Counted from the stretch's first letter, positions 1-7,922 are shown. The stretch: 64,000 nucleotides of DNA from a virus (IMGVR_UViG_3300037091_000060:36421-100420); one strand, 5' to 3'. Made by a program: numbers and translations. Notes: a model not told the origin generated them from the letters alone.

Positions 1-2
1 GC

Positions 3-53
3 GCGGCGGGACTGGGTCACGTTGAGCCTAAGATTTTGGCACTCACGAAATGA
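3..53 (+). CDS. 3' end of an upstream gene (partial)
   Basis: An open frame runs from the left edge and ends at TGA 51-53, which overlaps the ATG of the next gene as ATGA. The same overlap links nearly every gene that follows, so this is probably the last 16 codons of the preceding operon member. Too little is visible to name it. Confidence 0.5.
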   Translation, partial: AAGLGHVEPKILALTK

Positions 54-778
54 TTACCATTAAACTGATGGGAGGATTAGGAAATCAACTTTTCCAGCGG
101 GCCTTCGGGCTGGCGTTAGAGGGCCGAGGCTATCAAGTTCGTTACGACCCGTTCGCGTTGAAAGAGGGCACTCACCGCGAGTACTCGCTCGGCTACTTCG
201 GGGACTTACCAATCGGTCGTCAAGAGGGGCCGATTGTCAAGGAGGAGGGCGCGGTTTTTAACGCGGCCTATCTCAATCCGCCTGACACGTGCACGATGAT
301 CGGATACTGGCAGTCGGAGAAGTATTTTCTCCCAGTCGCGTACGAGGTTAACGAGGCATTCAGGTTTCGAGGGCCGCGTCCGCTACTGCCCGACTGTATA
401 GCGGTTCACGTGCGCCGGGGGGACTATGTCGATTTGCAACAGTTTCACGGCATGCCTGACATTAAGTATTATACAGAGGGCGTTGAGCACATCCGTCGCC
501 GCGTGGGGGAACCTCTTAAGGTTTTAGTGCTATCGGATGACCGCCAGTGGTGTAGGGAAAATCTCCCCTCTGATTTCACAGTCGTAGAGGGTGCGAACAA
601 GTACGAGGACATGAAGATCATAGCTGCGTGCGGGTTCGCGGTGATCGCCAACAGCAGCTTCAGTTGGTGGGGCGCGTGGCTGGGAAGACAGCGGATAATA
701 GTTGCACCGAAGCAGTGGTTCACAGAGCCGTCAATGGATTCTAAGGATATCGTACCGGAGCGATGGAGAACACTATGA
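50..778 (+). CDS. alpha-1,2-fucosyltransferase-like protein (GT11)
   Basis: The 242-residue protein looks like glycosyltransferase family 11, which moves fucose from GDP-fucose to galactose-containing glycans. The N-terminal GGLGNQLFQ motif (residues 8-16), the HVRRGDYVD motif in the middle and the SSFSWWGAWL motif near the C-terminus are the family signatures, and the length is slightly short for GT11. It starts at ATG 50 in an ATGA overlap and overlaps the next gene the same way. A cytidylyltransferase and three further glycosyltransferase-like genes follow, so it probably helps modify a host or virion glycan. The acceptor cannot be told from sequence. Confidence 0.88.
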   Translation: MITIKLMGGLGNQLFQRAFGLALEGRGYQVRYDPFALKEGTHREYSLGYFGDLPIGRQEGPIVKEEGAVFNAAYLNPPDTCTMIGYWQSEKYFLPVAYEVNEAFRFRGPRPLLPDCIAVHVRRGDYVDLQQFHGMPDIKYYTEGVEHIRRRVGEPLKVLVLSDDRQWCRENLPSDFTVVEGANKYEDMKIIAACGFAVIANSSFSWWGAWLGRQRIIVAPKQWFTEPSMDSKDIVPERWRTL

Positions 779-1188
779 GAGTATACTTAGGCGGCACCTT
801 CGACATCATTCATCCCGGCCACATCAAGCTGTTCCGATGGGCGAAATTTACCTTCGGTGAGGTGATAGTCGCGCTCAACACCGACGAGTTTATCCTGCGG
901 TATAAGGGCAAGGCCCCGGCGATGACCTTCGAGCAGCGTAAGGATGTTCTCTCGGAACTTCGCTCGGTGGACCGCGTTGTCACGAACACGGGCGACGAGG
1001 ACTCAAGGCCATCGATTATCGAAGCCCGCCCGCAAGTCATCGTGGTAGGCTCCGACTGGACGAGAGATCGCATTTTGAAGCAACTGAATATCACTGAGGG
1101 ATTCTTACTGCAATACAGCATCAACCTTGTGATCTACGGCAACTCTGACCCGATACACTCATCAGACATCAAGAAGAGAATGGCATGA
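775..1188 (+). CDS. glycerol-3-phosphate cytidylyltransferase-like nucleotidyltransferase
   Basis: The protein belongs to the cytidylyltransferase family (TagD-like). GGTFDIIHPGH at the N-terminus holds the HxGH nucleotide-binding motif. Near the C-terminus the sequence is IHSSDIKKR, a variant of the usual ISTTxI(K/R) end motif. Such enzymes couple CTP to a phosphorylated alcohol or sugar and release pyrophosphate. An upstream GTG/ATG at 763 is possible, but ATG 775 has GGAG six bases before it and forms an ATGA overlap with the fucosyltransferase gene. At 137 residues it is a complete single domain. It may make a CDP-activated precursor for the neighbouring transferases. Confidence 0.85.
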   Translation: MRVYLGGTFDIIHPGHIKLFRWAKFTFGEVIVALNTDEFILRYKGKAPAMTFEQRKDVLSELRSVDRVVTNTGDEDSRPSIIEARPQVIVVGSDWTRDRILKQLNITEGFLLQYSINLVIYGNSDPIHSSDIKKRMA

Positions 1189-1823
1189 TAATCGAGGCGT
1201 TCATTCCGGATTGGGCAAGCCCCCGGGCGCACGCGGGGGCGTTGGCCGAGGCACTTGAGCCTTTTTGCAAGACGACTATCTTGAGTTCCTTCGACGTGCC
1301 TTTTTCAGTTCAGTGGGCGGAAGCGGTTTCTAAATTCACTGGCGACATATTTTTGTGGGCGATGGCGGACATCGAATTTCGGGACCCTGTTGAAGACATC
1401 TTTGTTTCAATGTACCGCGCCTACACACGTGGCGACATCGTGATGTACGCTCCCAATTTGGACTACACCGCGATGGTGTATGACACGAGCAAGTTACGGC
1501 AGGTCGATCTTGGGCTGTTCGAAGTCGCGGGAACGGATTTAATCTTTGTTAGCCTGCACCGGGACCTGTTGGAATTGCTGCCCCCGCTGGGCTGCAATAC
1601 CCATGCGTGGGCCTATGATTATCTGATGACGCACATCGCGCGCAGCAAACTCGGCAAGAAGGTCGTACGCGACTACAATTTCATGATCGCTCACCCGTAC
1701 GGGAAAGCGTATAGTGAACCAGAAGCTATAGCGCAGCAAAACGAGTGGATACACCATCTGTCTTTTGTACACCAGATGGGCATCCGAGAACAGCAAGCGA
1801 TTCAAGAGAGAACCCATGCTTAA
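1185..1823 (+). CDS. putative glycosyltransferase-like protein
   Basis: The 212-residue protein starts at ATG 1185 in an ATGA overlap. It has no certain family. The pattern of an N-terminal beta strand, then FLWAMADIEFRDP with an acidic D-I-E centre resembling the metal-binding DxD of GT-A enzymes, and the company of other transferases suggest a glycosyltransferase. There is no signal peptide or membrane segment. The assignment rests mainly on context. Confidence 0.45.
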   Translation: MIIEAFIPDWASPRAHAGALAEALEPFCKTTILSSFDVPFSVQWAEAVSKFTGDIFLWAMADIEFRDPVEDIFVSMYRAYTRGDIVMYAPNLDYTAMVYDTSKLRQVDLGLFEVAGTDLIFVSLHRDLLELLPPLGCNTHAWAYDYLMTHIARSKLGKKVVRDYNFMIAHPYGKAYSEPEAIAQQNEWIHHLSFVHQMGIREQQAIQERTHA

Positions 1824-2598
1824 GTTATTCACTTTCGTGAGTACGAACCCCGCGCTGCTCGAACTTCAGTACAACAGCTTTCTGCGACACATGAGGGAGC
1901 CGTTCGAGTTCGTCGTTATAAACAACGGCGCGCTCACGGACCACGACAAGTACATTGAGATTGCCAAAGAGTGCATGCGCCTCCACCTTCGGTTCATAAG
2001 TGTGATGTACGACCCTATCCTCGCAGACCGACTGCGCAATTTAGGCGGCCACCGAGTGCTCGTCGGTAATATGTATGCTAACATGACTGCGGCCTGCGGA
2101 TACGGGGTCGCGTGGGCGTGGGAGAACGTGATCTCGAAACAGCGCGGCACCGTCTGTCTGATGCACCACGACATGCTGATGGTGCGCGACGCCGTTCTGT
2201 CAGATCAGATGGAGGATGCTGACTTGGTCTTTGTCCCGCAATCCCGTGAGGGCGTGCCCGTGCACTTGTGGGAGGGGTTCGTTCTCGCCAACATCGACCG
2301 CATACCTGTGATGGATGCAGCGTGTTGGTGGTACGGTGAGATCGGTGATGTCAATGTGGACGTCGGAGGGATGTCACACTACTGGTTTCAAGCGCACCCG
2401 CACCTGCGTTGGAAGGGAATTCCTACAGTCTCAGTCGAGGATACGCCCGACGTGAGTTTTCACCCAGCGGTATTTGAGCATCTGTATCTCGATGGCGAAC
2501 CAACAATTCTACACTACCGCGCGGCATCCGACTGGATGAAGCTGGGGCCAGAGTACCACGAAAAGAAGATGCTGTGGCTAAGGGAGCAACTGCGATGA
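1816..2598 (+). CDS. putative GT-A-type glycosyltransferase
   Basis: The 260-residue protein begins at ATG 1816, preceded by AAGAGAG and overlapping the previous stop by eight bases. An in-frame ATG at 1765 lies inside the previous gene and lacks a ribosome site. The N-terminus (LKLFTFVSTNPALLELQ) and a later VCLMHHDMLMV strand with an acidic residue after two histidines fit a GT-A fold. No named family is certain. It sits between two other transferase-like genes in one transcription unit. Confidence 0.5.
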   Translation: MLKLFTFVSTNPALLELQYNSFLRHMREPFEFVVINNGALTDHDKYIEIAKECMRLHLRFISVMYDPILADRLRNLGGHRVLVGNMYANMTAACGYGVAWAWENVISKQRGTVCLMHHDMLMVRDAVLSDQMEDADLVFVPQSREGVPVHLWEGFVLANIDRIPVMDAACWWYGEIGDVNVDVGGMSHYWFQAHPHLRWKGIPTVSVEDTPDVSFHPAVFEHLYLDGEPTILHYRAASDWMKLGPEYHEKKMLWLREQLR

Positions 2599-3455
2599 TC
2601 GCAGGAAAAGTAAACATAGTTATCCCGCTCTACAATCAAGAGCAGTACATCACTCAGTGTGTCAATTCAGCCCTCGCTCAAACGTATCCGAATTTTGACG
2701 TGACCGTTATTAATGATGGCTCAACCGACTATTCGAGACAGGTGTTACAGGAAGCGATTGACGCTTATTTGAACGTAGACAGCGTCAAGAGGGCTGAATT
2801 TTATAAGGTGGTGGAAGAGAAAGGTCTTGAGACCAAACGAACCAGCGATAACAAATATCCGGACCACGAAGAAAAGTGGGCCTTGTGGGCGAGCTACTTT
2901 CCGAACGGTGAGCGCGTCCCGCCTCTCGTAATCGACCAACCGAATAAAGGTCTTTCTGAGTCTCGAAATATAGGGATTAGAAGCGGGGACGGGGAGTTTA
3001 TTTTACCGCTTGACAGCGACGACTGGATTGATGTAGACTATCTAAGTAGGACCGTGCCCAAGATGGCGGACCCGAAGGTGGGCATCGTCTCCACCGATAT
3101 GCAGTACGAGGGGCTGTTGCGCAACCGCATCGCACCGCGCGGTCTAACGTTAGCGCATCAGATGAACTGCAATGACCTTCCAATCTGCTCGCTGATTAGA
3201 CGAGAGGCGTGGGAGCAAACCCCCGGGTACGAGACCATTTTCATCGAGGTAGCGGGCAGCACGAAGGTTCCCGGATACGAGGACTGGAATATGTGGATTG
3301 ACATTTTGAAGCGCGGCTGGACCGTGGCGGTCGTCAACGAGCCGCTGTTCCACTACCGCGTGAAACCAGTTTCGATGATAACGCAGGCGAAATCGAAGCA
3401 CAACGGACTGGTGCGCGTGATTCATCTTCTGCATCCGGATTTGTGGAGACAATAG
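2595..3455 (+). CDS. family 2 glycosyltransferase
   Basis: The N-terminus VNIVIPLYNQEQYI and the motif INDGSTDYS are the UDP-sugar binding start of GT2 enzymes. LPLDSDDWID around residue 138 is the DxD metal site, and GYEDWNMW resembles the ED(W/Y) catalytic-loop motif. The length of 286 residues is normal for a single GT2 domain. ATG 2595 overlaps the previous stop as ATGA. About 50 residues between the NDGSTD motif and the nucleotide-binding core are longer than usual and probably form an insert. The donor and acceptor sugars are unknown. Confidence 0.88.
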   Translation: MIAGKVNIVIPLYNQEQYITQCVNSALAQTYPNFDVTVINDGSTDYSRQVLQEAIDAYLNVDSVKRAEFYKVVEEKGLETKRTSDNKYPDHEEKWALWASYFPNGERVPPLVIDQPNKGLSESRNIGIRSGDGEFILPLDSDDWIDVDYLSRTVPKMADPKVGIVSTDMQYEGLLRNRIAPRGLTLAHQMNCNDLPICSLIRREAWEQTPGYETIFIEVAGSTKVPGYEDWNMWIDILKRGWTVAVVNEPLFHYRVKPVSMITQAKSKHNGLVRVIHLLHPDLWRQ

Positions 3456-4102
3456 TGAGGATAACTTTTATCGGCGACGTGCACGGGAAGACCGACCAGT
3501 ACCAGAAGAAACTGCGCCAGAAGTTCGCGGGGAAGCGCACCTTTCAGATCGGAGACATGGGCATCGGCTTCAAGGGCGTCCCCGGCATTCACAAGGACAT
3601 CCAGACGAACGGCGACCATAAATGGATTCGCGGGAACCACGATGACCCGGCGAAGTGCCGACAGCAGTTCGGATACGCGGGCGAGTACGGCTACCTGCCG
3701 GAGGACAAATTATTCTTTATGGGTGGCGCGTTCTCCATCGACCGCGCGTGGCGCACCCCCGGCGTATCGTGGTGGGGCGACGAGGAACTCAGTTGGCCGG
3801 AACTCGCGAAGGCCGTCGACTTGTACATCGCGACGAAGCCGGAGATCGTGGCGACGCACGACTGCCCCAGCCGCATCTCAGAGTATATGCTGACCGTAGT
3901 GCTCCCCGGCTTCCGACCGGAGAAACTGGACTGCATGTCCAGCCGCACCGCAGCCGCGTTGCAGCAGATGTTGGACATTCACCGCCCGAAATTTTGGGCG
4001 TTTGGGCACTATCATTGCGACACGTCGTTTGAGTGGCAAGGAACGAAGTTTGTTTGTTTGGCTGAACTCTCAGAGTACACTCTGGACACCGATGAAGAAT
4101 AA
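3455..4102 (+). CDS. metallophosphoesterase (calcineurin-like)
   Basis: The binuclear-metal motifs of calcineurin-like phosphoesterases appear in order: FIGDVHG at the start, IGDMGIG, IRGNHDD, ATHDCPS and FGHYHCD near the end. It could hydrolyse phosphomonoesters, cyclic nucleotides or nucleic acid; sequence does not choose. GTG 3455 is preferred because GGAG lies six bases upstream and it overlaps the prior TAG as TAGTG. A GTG at 3443 is also in frame. A second metallophosphoesterase follows after a broken GIY-YIG gene. Confidence 0.85.
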   Translation: MRITFIGDVHGKTDQYQKKLRQKFAGKRTFQIGDMGIGFKGVPGIHKDIQTNGDHKWIRGNHDDPAKCRQQFGYAGEYGYLPEDKLFFMGGAFSIDRAWRTPGVSWWGDEELSWPELAKAVDLYIATKPEIVATHDCPSRISEYMLTVVLPGFRPEKLDCMSSRTAAALQQMLDIHRPKFWAFGHYHCDTSFEWQGTKFVCLAELSEYTLDTDEE

Positions 4103-4239
4103 AACTTACTTTGTTTACGCTTACTTTCTAGGTAAACGAGCCATTTATGTTGGGCACACCACCAATCTCAAAGAACGAACAACGAAGGCACCAAAGTGAT
4201 CGCATGAAAAAGTGGTGGACCGACCGGAGACGACAGTGA
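4092..4239 (+). pseudogene. frameshifted GIY-YIG nuclease remnant
   Basis: ATG 4092 opens a 35-residue frame beginning KTYFVYAYFLGKRAIYVGHT, the N-terminal half of a GIY-YIG nuclease motif, which stops at TGA 4197. The next frame continues with RRHQSDRMKKWWTDRRRQ and ends at TGA 4237-4239. That TGA overlaps the GTG of the following gene as GTGA. Joining the two frames near 4176-4186 gives a 48-residue product and restores the overlap pattern seen across the operon. Even joined, it is shorter than a normal GIY-YIG domain of about 90 residues, so it is probably a decayed nuclease. A sequencing indel cannot be excluded. Confidence 0.6.
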
Positions 4240-4862
4240 ATTTTTATTTAATTTCGGATACGCATCTAAAACACGAGGCCATGAAGACATACTGTCTACG
4301 CCCGCCCAACTTCACAGAACTCATACATAAGAACGTGATGAACACAGTGAAGGCAGAAGATACGCTGATACATTTAGGCGACGTGGGCATAGGTAAACAC
4401 GCGGATTGGACGTGGATGGTGCGCGCATGGCCGGGTCGTAAAATACTGATACGTGGTAATCACGATAGGGCACACTCTTGTGGATGGTGGGCAGAAACAG
4501 GCGGCTTTGATTTCGCGTGCGACTCGATGGTCTTCCGCAACGTGCTACTCACCCACGAGCCAGCGAACGCGATCATAAAATCTGACGGCCATCGTCCGTA
4601 CGGCGCGCTGGAAGAGGGTCTGCCGCAAGACTGCGAACTGAACGTGCACGGGCACCTTCACAACATCTGGGACGGATTCGCCAGCGAAGGACGTTTGGAG
4701 CGCGACAAGGAACTGCTCGGAATAGACTTCACCAAACGACTAAAGCACTCGTGGCAGCGGCTGTTCGCCGTGGAGTACACGAACTACATGCCCGTCGAGT
4801 TCAACAAATTCATATCACAGCCTGACAAGTATCAGGCGAGGGGGCCACGTGGCCGACTTTAA
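4236..4862 (+). CDS. metallophosphoesterase
   Basis: The motifs FYLISDTHLKH, IHLGDVGIG, IRGNHDR, LLTHEPA and NVHGHLHN are those of small phage metallophosphoesterases with a binuclear metal centre. GTG 4236 is chosen because GGAG stands seven bases before it and the start overlaps the upstream stop as GTGA. An earlier in-frame GTG at 4212 has no ribosome site. It shares the fold but little sequence with the phosphoesterase two genes upstream, so the pair does not look like a recent duplication. The substrate is not known. Confidence 0.85.
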   Translation: MNFYLISDTHLKHEAMKTYCLRPPNFTELIHKNVMNTVKAEDTLIHLGDVGIGKHADWTWMVRAWPGRKILIRGNHDRAHSCGWWAETGGFDFACDSMVFRNVLLTHEPANAIIKSDGHRPYGALEEGLPQDCELNVHGHLHNIWDGFASEGRLERDKELLGIDFTKRLKHSWQRLFAVEYTNYMPVEFNKFISQPDKYQARGPRGRL

Positions 4863-5376
4863 TCAGGCACTACAGAAAACGCTGATTCACGAGGGCGGGT
4901 ATCAGAACCGTCCGCTGGACAAAGGCAACTGGTACAACGGAATCAACTACGGCACGAAGTACGGCATCACTGCCACCGACGTAGCGCATTACTTTCCTAC
5001 GCTCATTTCGGACTTGAACTGCGTTCGTAATCTGACGACGGCACAGGCCACGATAGTCTACAAGGGCGGGTACTGGAAAGACCTTTACTCCCAGATCAAC
5101 GCGCAACTGGTCGCGGAGAAGCTGTTCGACATGGGCGTGCTGATGGGCGTGGGGACTGCGGTGAAACAATTGCAGATCACTTTGAAGAACGCGATTGCGA
5201 TTGTGCCGGACGGCGTGTTCGGCCCCCAGACCTTGGCCGACGTTAACCAGCAGGACGGTGCTCAACTTCTAAATAGTTACCGCACCACGCTTCTCAATCA
5301 CGCGGTCAACATCGTCAACGCCAACCCGAACGACGCTGGATTTATACAAGGCTGGATTAACAGAATCAACAGTTGA
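4849..5376 (+). CDS. endolysin, GH108 lysozyme-like with peptidoglycan-binding C-terminus
   Basis: The N-terminal LIHEGGYQNRP carries the glutamate of the HEGGY signature of GH108 (DUF847) muramidases. TKYGIT a little later matches the conserved (N)YGIT stretch. The C-terminal half with PDGVFGPQTLADVN resembles the peptidoglycan-binding domain usually fused to this family. At 175 residues it has the normal length for a Gram-negative phage endolysin that cuts peptidoglycan glycan chains. GTG 4849 overlaps the metallophosphoesterase end by 14 bases. No signal peptide is seen, so it needs a holin; candidates lie in the virion operon. Confidence 0.85.
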   Translation: MADFNQALQKTLIHEGGYQNRPLDKGNWYNGINYGTKYGITATDVAHYFPTLISDLNCVRNLTTAQATIVYKGGYWKDLYSQINAQLVAEKLFDMGVLMGVGTAVKQLQITLKNAIAIVPDGVFGPQTLADVNQQDGAQLLNSYRTTLLNHAVNIVNANPNDAGFIQGWINRINS

Positions 5377-5386
5377 AAGGGCTCCC

Positions 5387-5716
5387 ATGATAAAAAAGTG
5401 GGTGATGACAAGGTTCATAGAGTGGGCTCCGGGGGAAAAACATCCGGCGACCCCGGTTAAGGTGTTCAAGAACGTCCACGACTGCGATAAGATTCGCCGC
5501 GTTCTGCTGGCGCGGTGCAACATCTGCAACTATGTCGTATCTCGCGACCCGATAGCGGTGAAGGAACTGCTTTATAAGTGCGACAACAAACGGTGCTGTT
5601 TGATAAGTCCCGGGCTGCACCAAGTGTGTGACGTTTGTTACTGGATGTGGCGCGCGTTGTACGCGAATCTAGGATTGAAAGACCAGAGGTACTTCAAAGA
5701 GGGAGGAGAGTTATGA
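5387..5716 (+). CDS. hypothetical cysteine-rich protein
   Basis: The 109-residue protein starts at ATG 5387 after GAAAGG. Cysteines in RCNICNY and in KRCC, followed by CDVC, suggest a zinc ribbon or treble clef. I do not recognise a family. It ends in an ATGA overlap with the next gene. Confidence 0.6.
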   Translation: MIKKWVMTRFIEWAPGEKHPATPVKVFKNVHDCDKIRRVLLARCNICNYVVSRDPIAVKELLYKCDNKRCCLISPGLHQVCDVCYWMWRALYANLGLKDQRYFKEGGEL

Positions 5717-5943
5717 GACACAAAATCAGCACGGTAGTATTTTCACAAGGTTGGCTGGACGGCCAGATTGAGAGCATGATCGCGAATACCGCAGCCCATC
5801 AAAATGAGGACCCGACCGGGCACTTAATAGTGGCGCAGATTGCAGAACAATGGGCCATCATCACCGCTGCGCTGGACGACCTGATTAAAGAGAACGGCGA
5901 ATTGAAGCGCAAGCTGTCTGTGGTTGAGAGCGCGTTTTTATGA
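5713..5943 (+). CDS. hypothetical small helical protein
   Basis: The 76-residue protein is set by ATG 5713, which overlaps the previous stop as ATGA and follows GGAGGAG. The second half (AEQWAIITAALDDLIKENGEL and onward) is a likely coiled coil. No family is recognised. Confidence 0.6.
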   Translation: MRHKISTVVFSQGWLDGQIESMIANTAAHQNEDPTGHLIVAQIAEQWAIITAALDDLIKENGELKRKLSVVESAFL

Positions 5944-6122
5944 ACATCCGCGAGTGCAGACAGTGCCACCGGATGGTCGACTTCGACGAACCGTGGTGCG
6001 ACCACGAGACGATGGAAGAGAGCGCGTGGATAGACATTCGCGAACGAGCCGCCGCCTTCGGTAGAGACGCAGCCGTGATAGACGACATCGTAGAGCAAGC
6101 GGCGAAAGACCTAATCAAGTGA
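5940..6122 (+). CDS. hypothetical zinc-motif protein
   Basis: The 60-residue protein begins RECRQCH and has a second pair WCDHE, a C-x2-C and C-x-H arrangement that could bind zinc. The rest is acidic and helical. It overlaps its neighbours as ATGA and GTGA. The function is unknown. Confidence 0.6.
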   Translation: MNIRECRQCHRMVDFDEPWCDHETMEESAWIDIRERAAAFGRDAAVIDDIVEQAAKDLIK

Positions 6123-6646
6123 ACCTAAAGTGGAACGCGTCGCTCAGTCGTTTCGAAGCCGAGTTCTCGGACTTCCACGGGGACCTTGCTGCCGTGAAGG
6201 CGGCGGGTTTCAAAACGGATGGTCGCCCGGACTGGATTTGGTACACATACAAGGCCGAACCACTGAACGCGCTACGCGATAATCGTCCGGCCAGCGGACT
6301 GACCATCACAGCGGACGCGAAGGCGCAATTTGCCGTGCTGTACGCGGTCGAAGAACGCAACGCGAAGACGAAGGCCGAATTCGCGGAGCACACGAAGGCC
6401 TTAAAAAAGAAGATTAAAGAAGAGACCCACGAGGGGACGACCCCGGTAATCGTCCCCGCGAAGGGCTACATCGAAGCCAGCGACCTCCCCCCGTTCACCC
6501 CTATTTGTACGCAATTCAACCCCCCGAACAAGCCGTCCACTGTATGCATCATCTGCGGGGACCCCGTTTGGTTTTATGAGAGGCAGAACCCGCCAGTTTG
6601 TTTATGGTGCGAAATAAAAGTACTTGACAACAGCGATGGAATATGA
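6119..6646 (+). CDS. hypothetical protein with C-terminal zinc ribbon
   Basis: The 175-residue protein starts at GTG 6119. Residues 1-60 form a compact domain (KWNASLSRFEAEFSDFHG and following). The middle is a charged, lysine-rich helix around residues 80-105. The C-terminus has CIICGD and CLWCE, a four-cysteine ribbon. The layout suggests a nucleic-acid or protein adaptor, but no family is certain. A promoter-like site lies at its 3' end. Confidence 0.6.
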   Translation: MNLKWNASLSRFEAEFSDFHGDLAAVKAAGFKTDGRPDWIWYTYKAEPLNALRDNRPASGLTITADAKAQFAVLYAVEERNAKTKAEFAEHTKALKKKIKEETHEGTTPVIVPAKGYIEASDLPPFTPICTQFNPPNKPSTVCIICGDPVWFYERQNPPVCLWCEIKVLDNSDGI

Positions 6647-6652
6647 GAGGAT
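6624..6652 (+). promoter_or_regulatory. sigma70-like promoter with extended -10
   Basis: TTGACA at 6624-6629 is a perfect -35. After a 17-base spacer ending in TGA stands GAGGAT at 6647-6652. The TGn before the -10 recurs at five other sites in this window. It lies just before the ribosome site AGGAGG of the 6671 gene. Confidence 0.5.
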
Positions 6653-6670
6653 GTATTTAGGAGGTTACAC

Positions 6671-6778
6671 ATGCGATTTGATGATGCAGACGAGTCCGCA
6701 CCGACATTTGTGGAACTGTTCATTTTGTACATACTCGGGATGGCCCCTCCTGAAGTCGAGGACACGCCGCCCCAATGA
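6671..6778 (+). CDS. small hypothetical protein (35 aa)
   Basis: ATG 6671 follows a textbook AGGAGG with a six-base gap and opens a 35-codon frame ending at TGA 6776-6778, which overlaps the next ATG as ATGA. The middle (FVELFILYILGMA) is hydrophobic and could be a short membrane helix, flanked by acidic ends. A promoter-like site stands directly upstream. Confidence 0.6.
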   Translation: MRFDDADESAPTFVELFILYILGMAPPEVEDTPPQ

Positions 6779-6957
6779 GCCACAACTGCAAACTGACGGA
6801 CAAGGACGGGTTCTACACCTTCACCTGCTCCCGCTGTCGAGCCTGTTACGTTTGCAAGCACAAGGCGGTTTATTTCGACGAGGCAGGTAAGTGGATGTGG
6901 AAATGTCGTGACGGTAAATTTCGGGAAGTCATCTTAGACGGGAGAATCCAATCATGA
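6775..6957 (+). CDS. hypothetical zinc-binding protein
   Basis: The 60-residue protein has CSRCRACYVC, an array of cysteines at spacing C-x2-C-x2-C-x2-C after an earlier NC. This suggests a small zinc knuckle. It starts and ends in ATGA overlaps. No family is recognised. Confidence 0.6.
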   Translation: MSHNCKLTDKDGFYTFTCSRCRACYVCKHKAVYFDEAGKWMWKCRDGKFREVILDGRIQS

Positions 6958-7361
6958 GCGACAAACAGAAGCACAAGAATCCCCGCACCAGACAACCGCA
7001 AAAGGCATCGGCCCCGCTCACCGCAGAAGAGCAGGCCAAGATTATCGCCGCCCGGGAGCAAGCGGAGAAGGAAGCGAACGAGGAAGCCGCGCGCCTTCAA
7101 CTCTACGGCAAGTCCGTCGAGAAGATGTCGCACCGTCAACTCCGTTCCGAACTCGTGAAGACAATCAAGCGTGAAAGCGCGGGCCGTCCCCCGGAGCCAA
7201 TTCCGGGATTGACCGTTGCCTTCGCATCCGTCCTGCTGCTGGTGTTGGACAATACGAAGACCAGCCCCGTGTTCGACACAGACAAGAACGGCAAGCCGAC
7301 CCGCGTGGCACGGCTGGACCAGATTAATAAACTCGGTAGGCTGCACCCGTACCCGCTGTAA
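6954..7361 (+). CDS. hypothetical protein
   Basis: The 135-residue protein has a basic, disordered start, a charged helix (EEQAKIIAAREQAEKEANEE) that should form a coiled coil, and a C-terminal globular part with VAFASVLLLVLD. I do not recognise it. ATG 6954 overlaps the previous stop as ATGA; its TAA overlaps the next start as TAATG. Confidence 0.6.
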   Translation: MSDKQKHKNPRTRQPQKASAPLTAEEQAKIIAAREQAEKEANEEAARLQLYGKSVEKMSHRQLRSELVKTIKRESAGRPPEPIPGLTVAFASVLLLVLDNTKTSPVFDTDKNGKPTRVARLDQINKLGRLHPYPL

Positions 7362-7486
7362 TGTGGGAGGCACTGTTTTGTCCCGTTCACGGTATCGTGC
7401 CCTTCGTGGTCCGATACCTTAGCGCGGCGGACCCGCAACTTTTGTGCTTGACAATCAAGTCGTATTATGAGAGGATAACAAAATGA
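7361..7486 (+). CDS. small hypothetical protein (41 aa)
   Basis: ATG 7361 shares its A with the preceding TAA, and the frame of 41 codons ends at TGA 7484-7486 inside the next ATG. Both overlaps match the operon style and fill an otherwise empty 120-base gap. The product begins MWEALFCPVHG; no function can be given and no good ribosome site is seen, so translation would rely on coupling. Confidence 0.5.
   Translation: MWEALFCPVHGIVPFVVRYLSAADPQLLCLTIKSYYERITK
7448..7476 (+). promoter_or_regulatory. sigma70-like promoter with extended -10
   Basis: TTGACA at 7448-7453, then a 17-base spacer ending TGA, then GAGGAT at 7471-7476. The arrangement and the TATGAGAGGAT core are the same as at 6624-6652. 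It precedes the gene at 7483, whose ribosome site overlaps the -10 region. Confidence 0.5.
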
Positions 7487-7692
7487 ACGGCATAAACGAA
7501 AAGAATCACCGCGATAAAAAGAACGAGACCAGCGCAGAGAACTTCCGCAAGGAAAAGAGAGCGCGCAACGACGCGCGCGGCAAACAGAAGTGGGTCCCAA
7601 GTTCGTTCACGGGAACCTTAGAAGAACTCGATAAGTTATCTGACGCAAAGGTACGGGCAATTGTCCCGGCGCACTGGGAGAGATCATGTTGA
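7483..7692 (+). CDS. hypothetical basic protein
   Basis: The 69-residue protein has a very charged first half rich in lysine, arginine and asparagine and a helical second half (LEELDKLSDAKVRAI). ATG 7483 follows AGAGG by eight bases. Nothing about the family can be said. Confidence 0.6.
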   Translation: MNGINEKNHRDKKNETSAENFRKEKRARNDARGKQKWVPSSFTGTLEELDKLSDAKVRAIVPAHWERSC

Positions 7693-7733
7693 TTCAACCC
7701 CCGGCCCACGTAGCGAAGGCAGCGAAAGAGTAA
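7686..7733 (+). CDS. possible leader or coupling peptide (15 aa)
   Basis: ATG 7686 follows GAGAG, overlaps the previous stop and opens 15 codons ending TAA 7731-7733, immediately before the next ATG. It may only couple translation of its neighbours. It is too short to judge as a protein. Confidence 0.25.
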   Translation: MLIQPPAHVAKAAKE

Positions 7734-7922
7734 ATGACCAACCGTTACACGGTCGACGGCATCCTCGTGGAGGCCACCAAAAGTATCGGTGGTCTCTTCT
7801 ACGAGGTGACTGCTGTGAAGACGGGACAGACGATACGCGTTCTCGTCAAGGCATTTGAAAGTATAGCGAAACCAGTACCAGAGATCATGAGTTCGGCAGC
7901 AGACTCGGAGGCAGCGACATGA
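7734..7922 (+). CDS. small hypothetical protein
   Basis: The 62-residue protein starts at ATG 7734 right after a TAA and ends in an ATGA overlap. The first 40 residues alternate like short beta strands (YTVDGILVEATKSIGGLFYE). No family is recognised. Confidence 0.55.
   Translation: MTNRYTVDGILVEATKSIGGLFYEVTAVKTGQTIRVLVKAFESIAKPVPEIMSSAADSEAAT

Noticed and set aside
1765-1815. Upstream start for the 1816 transferase-like gene
   Set aside because: It would overlap the previous gene by 59 bases with no ribosome site; ATG 1816 follows AAGAGAG.
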